Below are positions 1 through 7,512 of a stretch of DNA of 30,014 bases, one piece after another. How positions within the stretch are numbered: position 1 is the stretch's first letter; the number at the start of each line of letters is the position of its first letter. This DNA is from Nitrospirota bacterium (lineage in GTDB: Bacteria; Nitrospirota_A; Leptospirillia; Leptospirillales; Leptospirillaceae): contig DAIBSV010000007.1 of the NCBI GenBank assembly GCA_027415455.1, positions 1 through 30,014 of the forward strand, written 5' to 3'. The notes under the pieces were generated by a model. It was not told where the DNA came from. It did no database searches and saw nothing but the letters and a program-made list of their open reading frames with translations. A program made the translations under genes and the position numbers.

Positions 1-80
1 TTTGAGGGTGATCCCGGGAAATTGTCGGAAAATCCGCCGGAAAAGATCGGACCTGCTCATGGGTCTCCTGCATTGAAAAG
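1..80. other. Left edge, no recognised feature
   Basis: I see no gene, tRNA or convincing signal here. It lies beyond the left end of the duplicated unit and shows no similarity to the corresponding sequence between the two copies. Confidence 0.4.
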
Positions 81-155
81 ATTGACGGTCCAATGCTTTT
101 TGTTTCCGAGGATTGTGCAGGGGGAACGGGGCCCCGATCAAGCCTCGGAATACGG

Positions 156-992
156 CTATTCCACCATCTTGTTGACGCGACTCAGACATTCCTTCAATAC
201 ATTCCGGAGAAGCTGGTCGTCGACCCTCAGATGATTCAGGGCTCTGGCGAATCCGGGCTCGACGAAAATAAAATCGGGATGTTCCTTCCCGATGGCCACG
301 GCTATTTGATCGCCAATGAAGGTCAGGCAGGCCAAATCACGTCCATATGCGGACTTTTCGAATTCATGGTGCCACAGAATCCCCTCGATGAGAATTTGAG
401 GAAGATTGAATTTTCTTGCGAACCAGCCCCCGATGAAGCAGTGGTTGAACCCCAGAAGGCGTTTTTCCTGCCGCCAGTCCGCTTCCCGATCCCTGAAATC
501 GGCGATCATGATCTGGGATTCGAAAAAGGTCGCGGTGGCGACGACCAGAACCAGTTTTCCGATATCATGAAGCAAACCGACCGTCTCCGCGACATCGGGC
601 TCCGGAAATTTGATGGCTTTGGCGATGAGGGAGCAAGCCATCGATGTGGCCCTGCAGTGCGACCATATCTCCCTGACACCCATGAGGTGCCTGTATCTTT
701 CGAAGACCGGGATAGCCAGACACAAACCCCTGAGCGGCTTCATTCCGATGACTCTGATCGCTTGGTCGATGGAGAAGACGGATTTTGAGAGAAGATAGGC
801 CCCCGAGTTCGCATATTTCATGATGTTGGCGGACAATCCCGGATCCCGCTTGATGATTCCCGCTATTTCGGCAAGGGACGCGCGATCCGAGTCCAGGGCA
901 AAAAGGACATCGCTCACAACCTCGGACATCGCCGAAAATCCGTTTTCTCGTTCGAAATTTTCAAATATCTCATAGTAATCATCGTCGGCCAT
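156..992 (-). CDS. HDOD-domain signalling protein, copy 1
   Basis: A 278-aa protein made almost entirely of one HDOD domain, a divergent relative of HD-type phosphohydrolases used in bacterial signal transduction, often beside c-di-GMP proteins. Visible motifs are GLLHDIGKL in the middle (an intact HD pair) and NHCFIGGWFARKFNLP followed by LWHHE. Early in the protein, IIKRDPGLSANIMKYANSGAY is the typical helical opening of the family. The ATG at 990-992 has GAGGA about nine bases upstream. It follows the 107-aa gene by 26 bases, so the two are probably co-transcribed. It differs from copy 2 at four residues, all in the C-terminal quarter (Val/Ala, Val/Ile, Asn/Asp, Ala/Val). Whether it has catalytic activity cannot be told; many HDOD proteins do not. 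Confidence 0.88.
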   Translation of the reverse strand: MADDDYYEIFENFERENGFSAMSEVVSDVLFALDSDRASLAEIAGIIKRDPGLSANIMKYANSGAYLLSKSVFSIDQAIRVIGMKPLRGLCLAIPVFERYRHLMGVREIWSHCRATSMACSLIAKAIKFPEPDVAETVGLLHDIGKLVLVVATATFFESQIMIADFRDREADWRQEKRLLGFNHCFIGGWFARKFNLPQILIEGILWHHEFEKSAYGRDLACLTFIGDQIAVAIGKEHPDFIFVEPGFARALNHLRVDDQLLRNVLKECLSRVNKMVE

Positions 993-1018
993 CGAAATTC
1001 ATCCTCAGGTCTCTGACT

Positions 1019-1342
1019 CTATCGTTCTTCCAAATAAAACTGTTCGATCGTCTCGATCAAGAGAGACTTCAACGCCATTTCCACATTCCCGTTTCCCAAT
1101 AAGGCAAGTCTTCTTTGAAGCATTTCCTTTTCGGTTCGCAAGACCTTTTCGGATTCCATTTCTCCTTTTCTCCGGTCTTCGATGAAGACCTCCCGCACCC
1201 CATGCCTTCTCAGGAGATCCTTAAGCTTTTCATCAAGGGGAACCGGAGCCTTGACGAGAAGGCGCCCCTGGGGATCGACGACGTTTGAAACGATGACTGT
1301 TCCCGTTTCCAGGGAGGCGAGCCGGACGAGAACTGGTTTCAT
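1019..1342 (-). CDS. Small regulatory-type protein preceding HDOD, copy 1
   Basis: A 107-aa protein with a strong AGGAGG five bases before the ATG at 1340-1342. The first half (GTVIVSNVVDPQGRLLVKAPVPL, then LLRRHGVREVFIED) resembles the small beta-rich segment often found in front of HD-GYP and HDOD domains, where it reads like 'give up a default, lower the threshold, identify by number'. The second half is a charged helix. Here it is a separate gene immediately upstream of the HDOD gene, so it may act as a partner subunit. The protein and its DNA are identical in copy 2. Its function is unknown. Confidence 0.8.
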   Translation of the reverse strand: MKPVLVRLASLETGTVIVSNVVDPQGRLLVKAPVPLDEKLKDLLRRHGVREVFIEDRRKGEMESEKVLRTEKEMLQRRLALLGNGNVEMALKSLLIETIEQFYLEER

Positions 1343-1380
1343 GATTTCCTCCTGTCTGAGGGAGCTCGGAATTAATTTCC

Positions 1381-1409
1381 ACTGTAGACCTGCAGAGCGG
1401 CCTCGTCAA
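1381..1409 (-). promoter_or_regulatory. Putative sigma-70 promoter, copy 1
   Basis: On the minus strand TTGACG (1404-1409) and TACAGT (1381-1386) are 17 bases apart, about 40 bases upstream of the 107-aa start. It is identical in copy 2, so each duplicated operon carries its own promoter. Confidence 0.5.
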
Positions 1410-1444
1410 CGAATCAATAAACAATATTTATATAGTATTATTGT

Positions 1445-1662
1445 TTACTTATGATTTCCGGTTTGGATCCAGACGGCAAAATCCCGGGCCGGGAGGGGCG
1501 GACTGAAATAGTATCCCTGGATCTCGTGGCATCCGAGATTTTTCAGAATTTCGAACTGCTCCCGCGTCTCCGCTCCCTCCGCGATCGTCCGGAGCCCCAG
1601 GGCGGAGGCCATCGTGACGATCGCCGTCGTAATCGCCCGGACATTCGGGTCGTCGGGAAGGG
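1445..1662 (-). pseudogene. 3' fragment of the EAL domain gene left by the duplication
   Basis: This stretch is identical to the last ~72 codons and stop (TAA at 1445-1447) of the GGDEF-EAL gene at 3025-5655. It covers the end of the EAL domain (from about PDDPNVRAITTAIV through IQGYYFSPPLPARDF). It has no start or upstream gene body, and identity stops abruptly at 1662 where the 3' flank of copy 2 begins. It is a duplication scar, not a functional gene. Confidence 0.92.
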
Positions 1663-1735
1663 TTGACGGGCCATTGAGTTTTATTCCCGAAGATTTTACA
1701 GGGGGGCGGGGACCCGATCAAGCCTCAGAATACGA

Positions 1736-2572
1736 CTATTCCGCCATCTTGTTGACGCGACTCAGACATTCCTTCAATACATTCCGGAGAAGCTGGTCGT
1801 CGATCCTCAGATGATCCAGGGCTCTGGCGAATCCGGGCTCGACGAAAATAAAATCGGGATGTTCCTTCCCGATGACCACGGCTATTTGATCGCCAATGAA
1901 GGTCAGGCAGGCCAAATCACGTCCATATGCGGACTTTTCGAATTCATGGTGCCACAGAATCCCCTCGATGAGAATTTGAGGAAGATTGAATTTTCTTGCG
2001 AACCAGCCCCCGATGAAGCAGTGGTTGAACCCCAGAAGGCGTTTTTCCTGCCGCCAGTCCGCTTCCCGATCCCTGAAATCGGCGATCATGATCTGGGATT
2101 CGAAAAAGGTCGCGGTGGCGACGACCAGAACCAGTTTTCCGATATCATGAAGCAAACCGACCGTCTCCGCGACATCGGGCTCCGGAAATTTGATGGCTTT
2201 GGCGATGAGGGAGCAAGCCATCGATGTGGCCCTGCAGTGCGACCATATCTCCCTGACACCCATGAGGTGCCTGTATCTTTCGAAGACCGGGATAGCCAGA
2301 CACAAACCCCTGAGCGGCTTCATTCCGATGACTCTGATCGCTTGGTCGATGGAGAAGACGGATTTTGAGAGAAGATAGGCCCCCGAGTTCGCATATTTCA
2401 TGATGTTGGCGGACAATCCCGGATCCCGCTTGATGATTCCCGCTATTTCGGCAAGGGACGCGCGATCCGAGTCCAGGGCAAAAAGGACATCGCTCACAAC
2501 CTCGGACATCGCCGAAAATCCGTTTTCTCGTTCGAAATTTTCAAATATCTCATAGTAATCATCGTCGGCCAT
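1736..2572 (-). CDS. HDOD-domain signalling protein, copy 2
   Basis: A 278-aa HDOD protein, identical to copy 1 except at four C-terminal residues. The HD pair in GLLHDIGKL and the later NHCFIGGWF and LWHHE segments are intact. The start (ATG at 2570-2572) and the weak GAGGA ribosome site match copy 1. It lies downstream of the 107-aa gene and, further up, the cyclase/phosphodiesterase, which suggests a role in the same c-di-GMP or second-messenger circuit. That link is inference from position. Confidence 0.88.
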   Translation of the reverse strand: MADDDYYEIFENFERENGFSAMSEVVSDVLFALDSDRASLAEIAGIIKRDPGLSANIMKYANSGAYLLSKSVFSIDQAIRVIGMKPLRGLCLAIPVFERYRHLMGVREIWSHCRATSMACSLIAKAIKFPEPDVAETVGLLHDIGKLVLVVATATFFESQIMIADFRDREADWRQEKRLLGFNHCFIGGWFARKFNLPQILIEGILWHHEFEKSAYGRDLACLTFIGDQIAVVIGKEHPDFIFVEPGFARALDHLRIDDQLLRNVLKECLSRVNKMAE

Positions 2573-2598
2573 CGAAATTCATCCTCAGGTCTCTGACT

Positions 2599-2922
2599 CT
2601 ATCGTTCTTCCAAATAAAACTGTTCGATCGTCTCGATCAAGAGAGACTTCAACGCCATTTCCACATTCCCGTTTCCCAATAAGGCAAGTCTTCTTTGAAG
2701 CATTTCCTTTTCGGTTCGCAAGACCTTTTCGGATTCCATTTCTCCTTTTCTCCGGTCTTCGATGAAGACCTCCCGCACCCCATGCCTTCTCAGGAGATCC
2801 TTAAGCTTTTCATCAAGGGGAACCGGAGCCTTGACGAGAAGGCGCCCCTGGGGATCGACGACGTTTGAAACGATGACTGTTCCCGTTTCCAGGGAGGCGA
2901 GCCGGACGAGAACTGGTTTCAT
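2599..2922 (-). CDS. Small regulatory-type protein preceding HDOD, copy 2
   Basis: A 107-aa protein identical to the copy at 1019-1342. AGGAGG lies five bases upstream of the ATG at 2920-2922. Its N-terminal half looks like the beta-rich segment preceding HD-type signalling domains, and its C-terminal half is a charged helix. It sits 102 bases downstream of the GGDEF-EAL stop, with a promoter-like sequence in the gap. Confidence 0.8.
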   Translation of the reverse strand: MKPVLVRLASLETGTVIVSNVVDPQGRLLVKAPVPLDEKLKDLLRRHGVREVFIEDRRKGEMESEKVLRTEKEMLQRRLALLGNGNVEMALKSLLIETIEQFYLEER

Positions 2923-2960
2923 GATTTCCTCCTGTCTGAGGGAGCTCGGAATTAATTTCC

Positions 2961-2989
2961 ACTGTAGACCTGCAGAGCGGCCTCGTCAA
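2961..2989 (-). promoter_or_regulatory. Putative sigma-70 promoter, copy 2
   Basis: On the minus strand TTGACG (2984-2989), a 17-base spacer and TACAGT (2961-2966) lie upstream of the 107-aa gene. This would let the small protein and HDOD gene be transcribed independently of the cyclase gene. Confidence 0.5.
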
Positions 2990-2997
2990 CGAATCAA

Positions 2998-3027
2998 TAA
3001 ACAATATTTATATAGTATTATTGTTTA
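2998..3027. promoter_or_regulatory. AT-rich inverted repeat at the end of the EAL gene
   Basis: The arms TAAACAAT (2998-3005) and ATTGTTTA (3020-3027) are perfect complements around a 14-base AT-only-but-one loop. The repeat overlaps the EAL stop codon and lies just upstream of the -35 of the next promoter. It could be an operator or a weak transcript-end hairpin. The same repeat is present at 1418-1447 in copy 1. Confidence 0.4.
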
Positions 3028-5655
3028 CTTATGATTTCCGGTTTGGATCCAGACGGCAAAATCCCGGGCCGGGAGGGGCGGACTGAAATAGTATCCCTGG
3101 ATCTCGTGGCATCCGAGATTTTTCAGAATTTCGAACTGCTCCCGCGTCTCCGCTCCCTCCGCGATCGTCCGGAGCCCCAGGGCGGAGGCCATCGTGACGA
3201 TCGCCGTCGTAATCGCCCGGACATTCGGGTCGTCGGGAAGGGGCGTGACGAAGGAGCGGTCGATCTTGAGCTTGGTGATCGGAAGCCGGGTCAGATAGGA
3301 GAGGCTCGAGTATCCCGTCCCGAAGTCGTCGATGGAGGTCCGGATCCCCATCCTGGCCAGATCCCGGAGTTCGTCCGGCGTCATCGCGCGTTTCATCAGG
3401 ACGCTTTCGGTGATCTCCACCTCGAGGAAGCGCCCCTCGACGCCGGTCTCCTCCAGGGCCGTCCGAAAGGTTCCCGTCAGGTTCCCCCGTTCGAACTGCC
3501 GTCCGGAGACGTTGACGGCCAGCGGAACCTGCGGAAGTCCGGACTCCTTCCATGCCCGAAGCTGGCTGCAGGCGGCCCGGACCACCCACTCCCCGATCGA
3601 GAGGATCAGGCCGGTGCTTTCCGCCACCGGAATGAAGGCGTCCGGGAGAAGCAGCCCCTTTTCGGGATGGTTCCAGCGGATCAGCGCCTCGGCACCCACC
3701 GTCCGTTTCGTCGAAAGATCGACCTGGGGCTGGTAATGGAGTTCGAACTCGCCCTGCTCCAGGGCGCGGCGGAGCTCCCGTTCGGTTTCGTATTTCCGGT
3801 CCGCCAGCACTCCGTCCTCGGAGACGTAGACGGCGCAGGAGTTCCCGATCTCCTTGGCCCGGTACATCGCGGTGTCGGCACGCCGGAGCAGGAGGTCCGT
3901 GGTGGCGCCGTCTTCCGGCCAGACGACGATCCCGACGCTCGCGTTCACGAAGACCGGCGCATGGTCGATCTCGAAGGGACGGGCCAGCTCGTCCAGGATT
4001 TTTTCCCCGATCCGTTCCGCCTCCTTTTTGTCGCCGACGCCCTCCAGGAGAATGATGAATTCGTCGCCGCCCGAGCGGGCGACGAGATCCTCATCCTTCC
4101 GGACGGACCCTGCAAGGCGCTTCCCCACCTCGACGAGAAGCGCGTCCCCGCAGTCGTGGCCCAGGGAGTCGTTGATTCCCTTGAACCGGTCGAGGTCCAG
4201 AAAGAGGAGGGCGCCTTTTGGAGAGCCTTTTCCCAGAATGTCGTTGAGGCGGGCCACGAGGTGGGCCCGGTTGGGAAGCCCCGTCAACGGGTCGAAGTTG
4301 GCGACCTTGAGGATCCGCTCCTCGAACCGCTTCCGCTCCGAGATGTCGCGAAGGACGACGGTCGTGAAGGCGCCCGAGCCGTCCTCGAAACGGCTTTGAG
4401 AGATCTCGAGGGGAAATTCCGTCCCGTCGGCGCGTCTTCCGGTACCCTCCCGGATCGGGTCGGCCGGACGGCCCGAAGGATCCGGGACCAGAAGTCCTGT
4501 CCCGGGAAGGAGGGTCTCGGCCGGGGTTCCCAGGACGCGGTCACGCCGGAGACCGAACATCGTCTCCGCGGAGGCGTTGAAGTAGACGATCTTCCCGGAG
4601 GAGTCGACGAGGAGGATTCCCGAGAGGGCCGTCTCCGCGAGGCTGACAAATCGGCGGGCGACTCCCTCCGCCTGGGCCCGGAGCTGCTGTTCTTCCGACA
4701 GGTCCTGAAGATGCACGAGAATCCGGGAATCCGTCTCCGACGGCCGGATCAGGACCAGGGTCGCGCGCACGGGATGGACGATCGCGGAATCGGCCCGGCT
4801 CATGGAAAGGAAGAGATCCTGGCGCTCGCCCTCCTTCTCCATGAGCTCCCGGATCCCTTCCCGAAGGCCGTCCGCCCGGACGACGGCGTCGAGCGGCCGG
4901 CCGAGGACCCCGTCTTCTGCGAATCCGAACTGCTTCAGGAACGTCCGGTTGGCGGAAAGAACGGTCAGGGAGGAAACCGAGATCTGGAGAAGTCCGTCCG
5001 GGAGGTTCTCCAGAATTTTCTCGTCATACTCTTTGAGCATCCGCTCGCTGCGGACGCTGGCGAAAAGATAGGCGTCCAGGGCCAGCCCGAGATCGAAGAA
5101 GACGGTCTTCAAAAGGGAGCGGACCGCATTCGACTGCTCCTCCGGCCTGTCGCGAGGCATATTCAGGATCTCGGGAAGCGCTCCCGAAAGGTACCGGACA
5201 TAGGCTCCGAGATACCACTCGGGAGAAATTCCCATCGCTTCGTGGATCGCCCCGACCCGAAGTCGATTTCGGGCATAGTCCATGTCGCAGGGCCCGGAGA
5301 AGAGCCGGTCGAAGTAGGAGGTCAGGATCTTCCTGAAGCGGTCCAGGGCGGAAGGATCCGAGGGAATATGGGGGCGGGTCCGTTCGAAGGAGGACAGATG
5401 CCGGACGAAGTCGTCGACAAGGGCGGGCTGCAGGGGATGAAGGACGCGCCGGATCGATTCAAGATTGGAGACATCGGCCGCACCGAATCCCAGGAACTCC
5501 AGGCGCCGCCGCAGGGCGTCTTCGTCGATCCCGAGCTCCCTGGCCATCTCCGGAACGGGATCCTCGGTCAGGAACACGGGAGCGTCAGCCTCCGTCCGGG
5601 CTTGCTTGCTTGCTTGCTTGCTTGCGCAAAAACCTTTCCAAAGGTTCCTCCACAA
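3025..5655 (-). CDS. Globin-coupled PAS-PAS-GGDEF-EAL c-di-GMP enzyme
   Basis: An 876-aa protein from the TTG at 5655. Residues ~36-195 look like a protoglobin sensor, with a candidate haem-ligand His at 138 in RVGAIHEAMGISPEWYLGAY. Two PAS-like segments follow at ~205-320 and ~335-445. The GGDEF domain (~450-615) has an intact SGGDEF at 528-533. The position of the inhibitory RxxD site reads KDED, so product inhibition may be lost. The EAL domain (~630-870) keeps EALIRW, NVSGRQ, EVEITES, DDFGTGYSS, KIDRSF, AEGAET and QGYYF. Both synthesis and breakdown of c-di-GMP are therefore plausible, gated by a gas ligand. The start is uncertain. No ribosome site precedes TTG 5655, while a good GGAGG sits before TTG 5641 in another frame. 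A (CAAG)6 tract follows, and GTG 5577 is an in-frame alternative. Confidence 0.9.
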   Translation of the reverse strand: MWRNLWKGFCASKQASKQARTEADAPVFLTEDPVPEMARELGIDEDALRRRLEFLGFGAADVSNLESIRRVLHPLQPALVDDFVRHLSSFERTRPHIPSDPSALDRFRKILTSYFDRLFSGPCDMDYARNRLRVGAIHEAMGISPEWYLGAYVRYLSGALPEILNMPRDRPEEQSNAVRSLLKTVFFDLGLALDAYLFASVRSERMLKEYDEKILENLPDGLLQISVSSLTVLSANRTFLKQFGFAEDGVLGRPLDAVVRADGLREGIRELMEKEGERQDLFLSMSRADSAIVHPVRATLVLIRPSETDSRILVHLQDLSEEQQLRAQAEGVARRFVSLAETALSGILLVDSSGKIVYFNASAETMFGLRRDRVLGTPAETLLPGTGLLVPDPSGRPADPIREGTGRRADGTEFPLEISQSRFEDGSGAFTTVVLRDISERKRFEERILKVANFDPLTGLPNRAHLVARLNDILGKGSPKGALLFLDLDRFKGINDSLGHDCGDALLVEVGKRLAGSVRKDEDLVARSGGDEFIILLEGVGDKKEAERIGEKILDELARPFEIDHAPVFVNASVGIVVWPEDGATTDLLLRRADTAMYRAKEIGNSCAVYVSEDGVLADRKYETERELRRALEQGEFELHYQPQVDLSTKRTVGAEALIRWNHPEKGLLLPDAFIPVAESTGLILSIGEWVVRAACSQLRAWKESGLPQVPLAVNVSGRQFERGNLTGTFRTALEETGVEGRFLEVEITESVLMKRAMTPDELRDLARMGIRTSIDDFGTGYSSLSYLTRLPITKLKIDRSFVTPLPDDPNVRAITTAIVTMASALGLRTIAEGAETREQFEILKNLGCHEIQGYYFSPPLPARDFAVWIQTGNHK
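5601..5624 (-). repeat. (CAAG)6 tetranucleotide repeat at the 5' end of the cyclase gene
   Basis: There are six perfect CAAG units on the coding strand, coding for the SKQASKQA stretch at residues ~12-19. Since four is not a multiple of three, gain or loss of one unit shifts the frame. With five units, TTG 5641, which sits five bases after GGAGG, would be in frame with the enzyme; with the six seen here it is not and meets a TGA soon after the repeat. Confidence 0.9.
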
Positions 5656-5676
5656 AGTGGCAAAGAGATCGACCCT

Positions 5677-6834
5677 TTACGGACTCACCCGGTTGCAGTC
5701 CGGGGGCTTTCCGTATGTCGCAAGAAACGCCCGGTAAATGTCACGCTCTGTCGTTCGCCAGTTCTCCTTTACGCAGCGGTAGCGGACCCTCGCCCCGTCC
5801 TCGATCCTCTTGCGAAGAAGGGGGTTGGTCCGGGTTGCCTGGATATGATAGATCAACCGTTTTCGGAGGTTCCCCGCCGAGCCCAGATACACGATTTCTT
5901 CGGAGGCTCCCGGAACGGACGACCGGATTTCGTAGACGCCGGCCTCGTCGGGGACCTGTTCCCGAACGGTTCTGGCGGTCAGGACCAGCGGCGGAGAGAA
6001 GTCCTCCGTCGCGTCGCGATAGCTCCTTTTCCCGGCCCGGTCCCCAGAGGCAGGGATTCCCAGAGTTCTCCGGATGTGGGCCACGGTCCGCCGGGAGATC
6101 CTGAGACCCCGCTCTTCGAGCCTCCGGGCGATCTCCTCGTCCGAAAAGCGTTCCTTGATGGCCCCTTCCAGAATCAGCGGCTTTTCACTTTTTATCACGC
6201 CATTTACGAAATGGCAACCGATTGTCCGGGAATTTGGACACAGGTCGGAGAGCTCCCGGACCTTCCCTTCCGGGAAAACGAGGGGAAAATGCCGGAGGAT
6301 CCGGGAGAGCCGGCTTGAGTCGATCCCGCGGGGGAACCAGGGATTGAAGGGAAGCTTCCCGGCAATCCGGAGATGGGACAGGGGGTGGAGCCGGAGGGGA
6401 TCTCCGGATTCAAGGTAGCCGGCCTGGGTCCGGAGCACGAACCGGACGAACGAATGCGCGAGGCGGTTTCTGCTGTTGACCAGACGGAGACGGCGGACGA
6501 CCCTTCCGAGGCTCCCCCGGCGTCCCTCAATCTCAAGCATGCGGCCGAGCGCCGCATCGTCCATCCGGTATTCGCGGACGAAACTGGGGCTGTGCCAGAG
6601 AATGTCAGGAAGACCCTCTTCCAGGACGATTTCCCCGTATATCCGGATCTCCGGAGGGGGAGACGGGGAGAGGCGGGCGCCATCGAGGACATCCGGGGAT
6701 ATGACTCCGGAAAGACGATGGAGTTCCGGGTCGGCATCGAGGGTTTTGACAAAGGAGTCGAAGCGCCGGAGGGGAAGTTCGAGAAAGCGCGAAAGGAGAA
6801 TCTTTCCAAAAAGATCCGGAGCGAGGGAAGGCAT
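5677..6834 (-). CDS. Short sigma-54 (RpoN)-like protein fused to a GIY-YIG domain
   Basis: A 385-aa protein from ATG 6832-6834. Residues ~15-42 resemble the end of sigma-54 region I. Residues ~110-160 fit the core of the family (R..LA..FVRFVLRTQAGYLESG...L.PLS), and 168-200 fit its helix-turn-helix (GIDSSRLSRIL...FPEGKVRELSD). Residues 228-262 hold a clear RpoN box region, EEIARRLEERGLRISRRTVA then LGIPAS, with SRRTVAHIRR in place of ARRTVAKYRE. Residues ~296-381 are a GIY-YIG domain with GVY, VYLGSA, NLRKR, TERD and PPDCN, so all catalytic positions appear present. The sigma part is only ~265 aa against ~450-500 in normal RpoN. The stop TAA at 5677 is 21 bases before the cyclase start. An upstream start in the same frame (up to 7077) is possible but gives unnatural sequence. 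Confidence 0.8.
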   Translation of the reverse strand: MPSLAPDLFGKILLSRFLELPLRRFDSFVKTLDADPELHRLSGVISPDVLDGARLSPSPPPEIRIYGEIVLEEGLPDILWHSPSFVREYRMDDAALGRMLEIEGRRGSLGRVVRRLRLVNSRNRLAHSFVRFVLRTQAGYLESGDPLRLHPLSHLRIAGKLPFNPWFPRGIDSSRLSRILRHFPLVFPEGKVRELSDLCPNSRTIGCHFVNGVIKSEKPLILEGAIKERFSDEEIARRLEERGLRISRRTVAHIRRTLGIPASGDRAGKRSYRDATEDFSPPLVLTARTVREQVPDEAGVYEIRSSVPGASEEIVYLGSAGNLRKRLIYHIQATRTNPLLRKRIEDGARVRYRCVKENWRTTERDIYRAFLATYGKPPDCNRVSP

Positions 6835-7103
6835 CTGGTGCGAAGACTTCTTTCCAAAAGGCCTCGTTTGGGCCTTTCGCGGATTCTCCGGAATAGTCCG
6901 GAAGGGAACAGAGGTGACAGGATAGGGCTCATCTTCGAAGCCACCCTGATATTGTCGGCAGACGGCCTGGATTCCATGAACTTGCAGAGGGCGTGGGGCG
7001 TCCTCCAGAATGTTAAGGGAGGAGAAAAAAGAGGGGGTTCTCTCCGGACAGGAGAAAGCTTTTAGACCAACACACATTCGAACTCCGGTAGCGAGGGATA
7101 TTT
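6835..7103. other. Intergenic region between the divergent rpoN-like and lipoprotein genes
   Basis: The minus-strand frame of the RpoN-like gene stays open to 7077 but the extra residues resemble nothing. I see no convincing promoter; a purine-rich stretch lies at 7010-7060. Confidence 0.35.
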
Positions 7104-7253
7104 ATGCCGCATTTTGTCAAATCCGGCCGATTGCCGACCGGACCCGTTCTGGTTCTCGTTCTCGTGATATCAGGACTGATGATCGGAGGATGCCACGGAA
7201 AGAATTCCGGGGATATATTCAAAAAGCGGATCGACAAGGCGATGAAAAAATAA
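7104..7253 (+). CDS. Small lipoprotein
   Basis: A 49-aa protein with GAGGG six bases before ATG 7104. It has a basic N-terminus, a hydrophobic run PVLVLVLVISGLMIGG and then Cys30, a usable lipobox (IGGC). After the Cys there are only ~19 residues ending in a lysine-rich helix (FKKRIDKAMKK). It is likely a very small envelope lipoprotein of the entericidin kind in size, though I cannot assign it to a family. It stands alone on the plus strand, followed by a hairpin at 7336-7362. Confidence 0.7.
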   Translation: MPHFVKSGRLPTGPVLVLVLVISGLMIGGCHGKNSGDIFKKRIDKAMKK

Positions 7254-7335
7254 TCCGTTCTGGAAAGGGCTGCAAGATCCACAGCCAGAATGACGGATGC
7301 GATTGGACCAATAGCTCCGACAGAGATCGATCGGC

Positions 7336-7362
7336 AGGGGAGGTCCCGAAAAGGCCTCCCCT
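7336..7362 (+). terminator. Putative intrinsic terminator
   Basis: AGGGGAGG (7336-7343) pairs with CCTCCCCT (7355-7362), followed by TT and a pyrimidine-rich run. It lies between the plus-strand lipoprotein gene and the convergent 44-aa gene. The T-tract is short, so efficiency is uncertain. Confidence 0.5.
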
Positions 7363-7377
7363 TTCCATCACTCCCCT

Positions 7378-7512
7378 TCAGAAACCTCCTTTTCCTCCAG
7401 AAGAGTGCGAGTCCTTCGATCCGAACGCATAAGCCAAGGCTGCCGTCCCGACGAAGAAAACGAGATTGACGAGCACGATCGAAATCGGATTGTAAGAAGG
7501 GCCAAGTCCCAT
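7378..7512 (-). CDS. Small single-pass membrane protein
   Basis: A 44-aa protein starting at ATG 7510-7512, chosen because AAGGAGG lies five bases upstream; an upstream start at 7593 has no such site. It has one hydrophobic segment, ISIVLVNLVFFVGTAALAYA, and a Ser/Gly/Lys-rich tail (SSGGKGGF). The size and shape are those of small accessory subunits of respiratory complexes, but no family is recognisable. Function unknown. Confidence 0.65.
   Translation of the reverse strand: MGLGPSYNPISIVLVNLVFFVGTAALAYAFGSKDSHSSGGKGGF

Larger units (their letters stand above)
81..1662. repeat. Tandem duplication, copy 1 (about 1.58 kb)
   Basis: This unit is repeated head to tail at about 1663-3242 with an offset of 1580 bases. 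From 296 to 1662 I found no difference from 1876-3242. Between 156 and 295 there are four substitutions (163, 224, 236, 295). From 81 to 155 the match is looser, with a small indel. The unit holds an HDOD gene, a 107-aa gene, their promoter and the 3' end of the diguanylate cyclase gene. Copy 1 ends where the EAL-coding sequence stops matching at 1662/3242, so it is the truncated copy. Confidence 0.95.
1663..3242. repeat. Tandem duplication, copy 2
   Basis: This is the second copy of the 1.58-kb unit, and its right end lies inside the intact GGDEF-EAL gene. The copies abut at about 1662. Because only this copy is continuous with the full-length EAL gene, it is the parental position and copy 1 is the derived one. 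Confidence 0.95.

Noticed and set aside
1..80. A possible third copy of the duplicated unit at the left edge
   Set aside because: The sequence left of ~81 does not match the EAL gene end or any other part of the unit.
5601..5624. CTTG repeats as part of a CRISPR or satellite array
   Set aside because: They are six four-base units inside a coding frame, with no spacers.
3031..6318. A 1095-codon open frame on the plus strand
   Set aside because: It is the antisense shadow of the cyclase and sigma-54-like genes. It is Arg/Gly/Pro/Asp-rich without domains, while the minus strand has clear ones.
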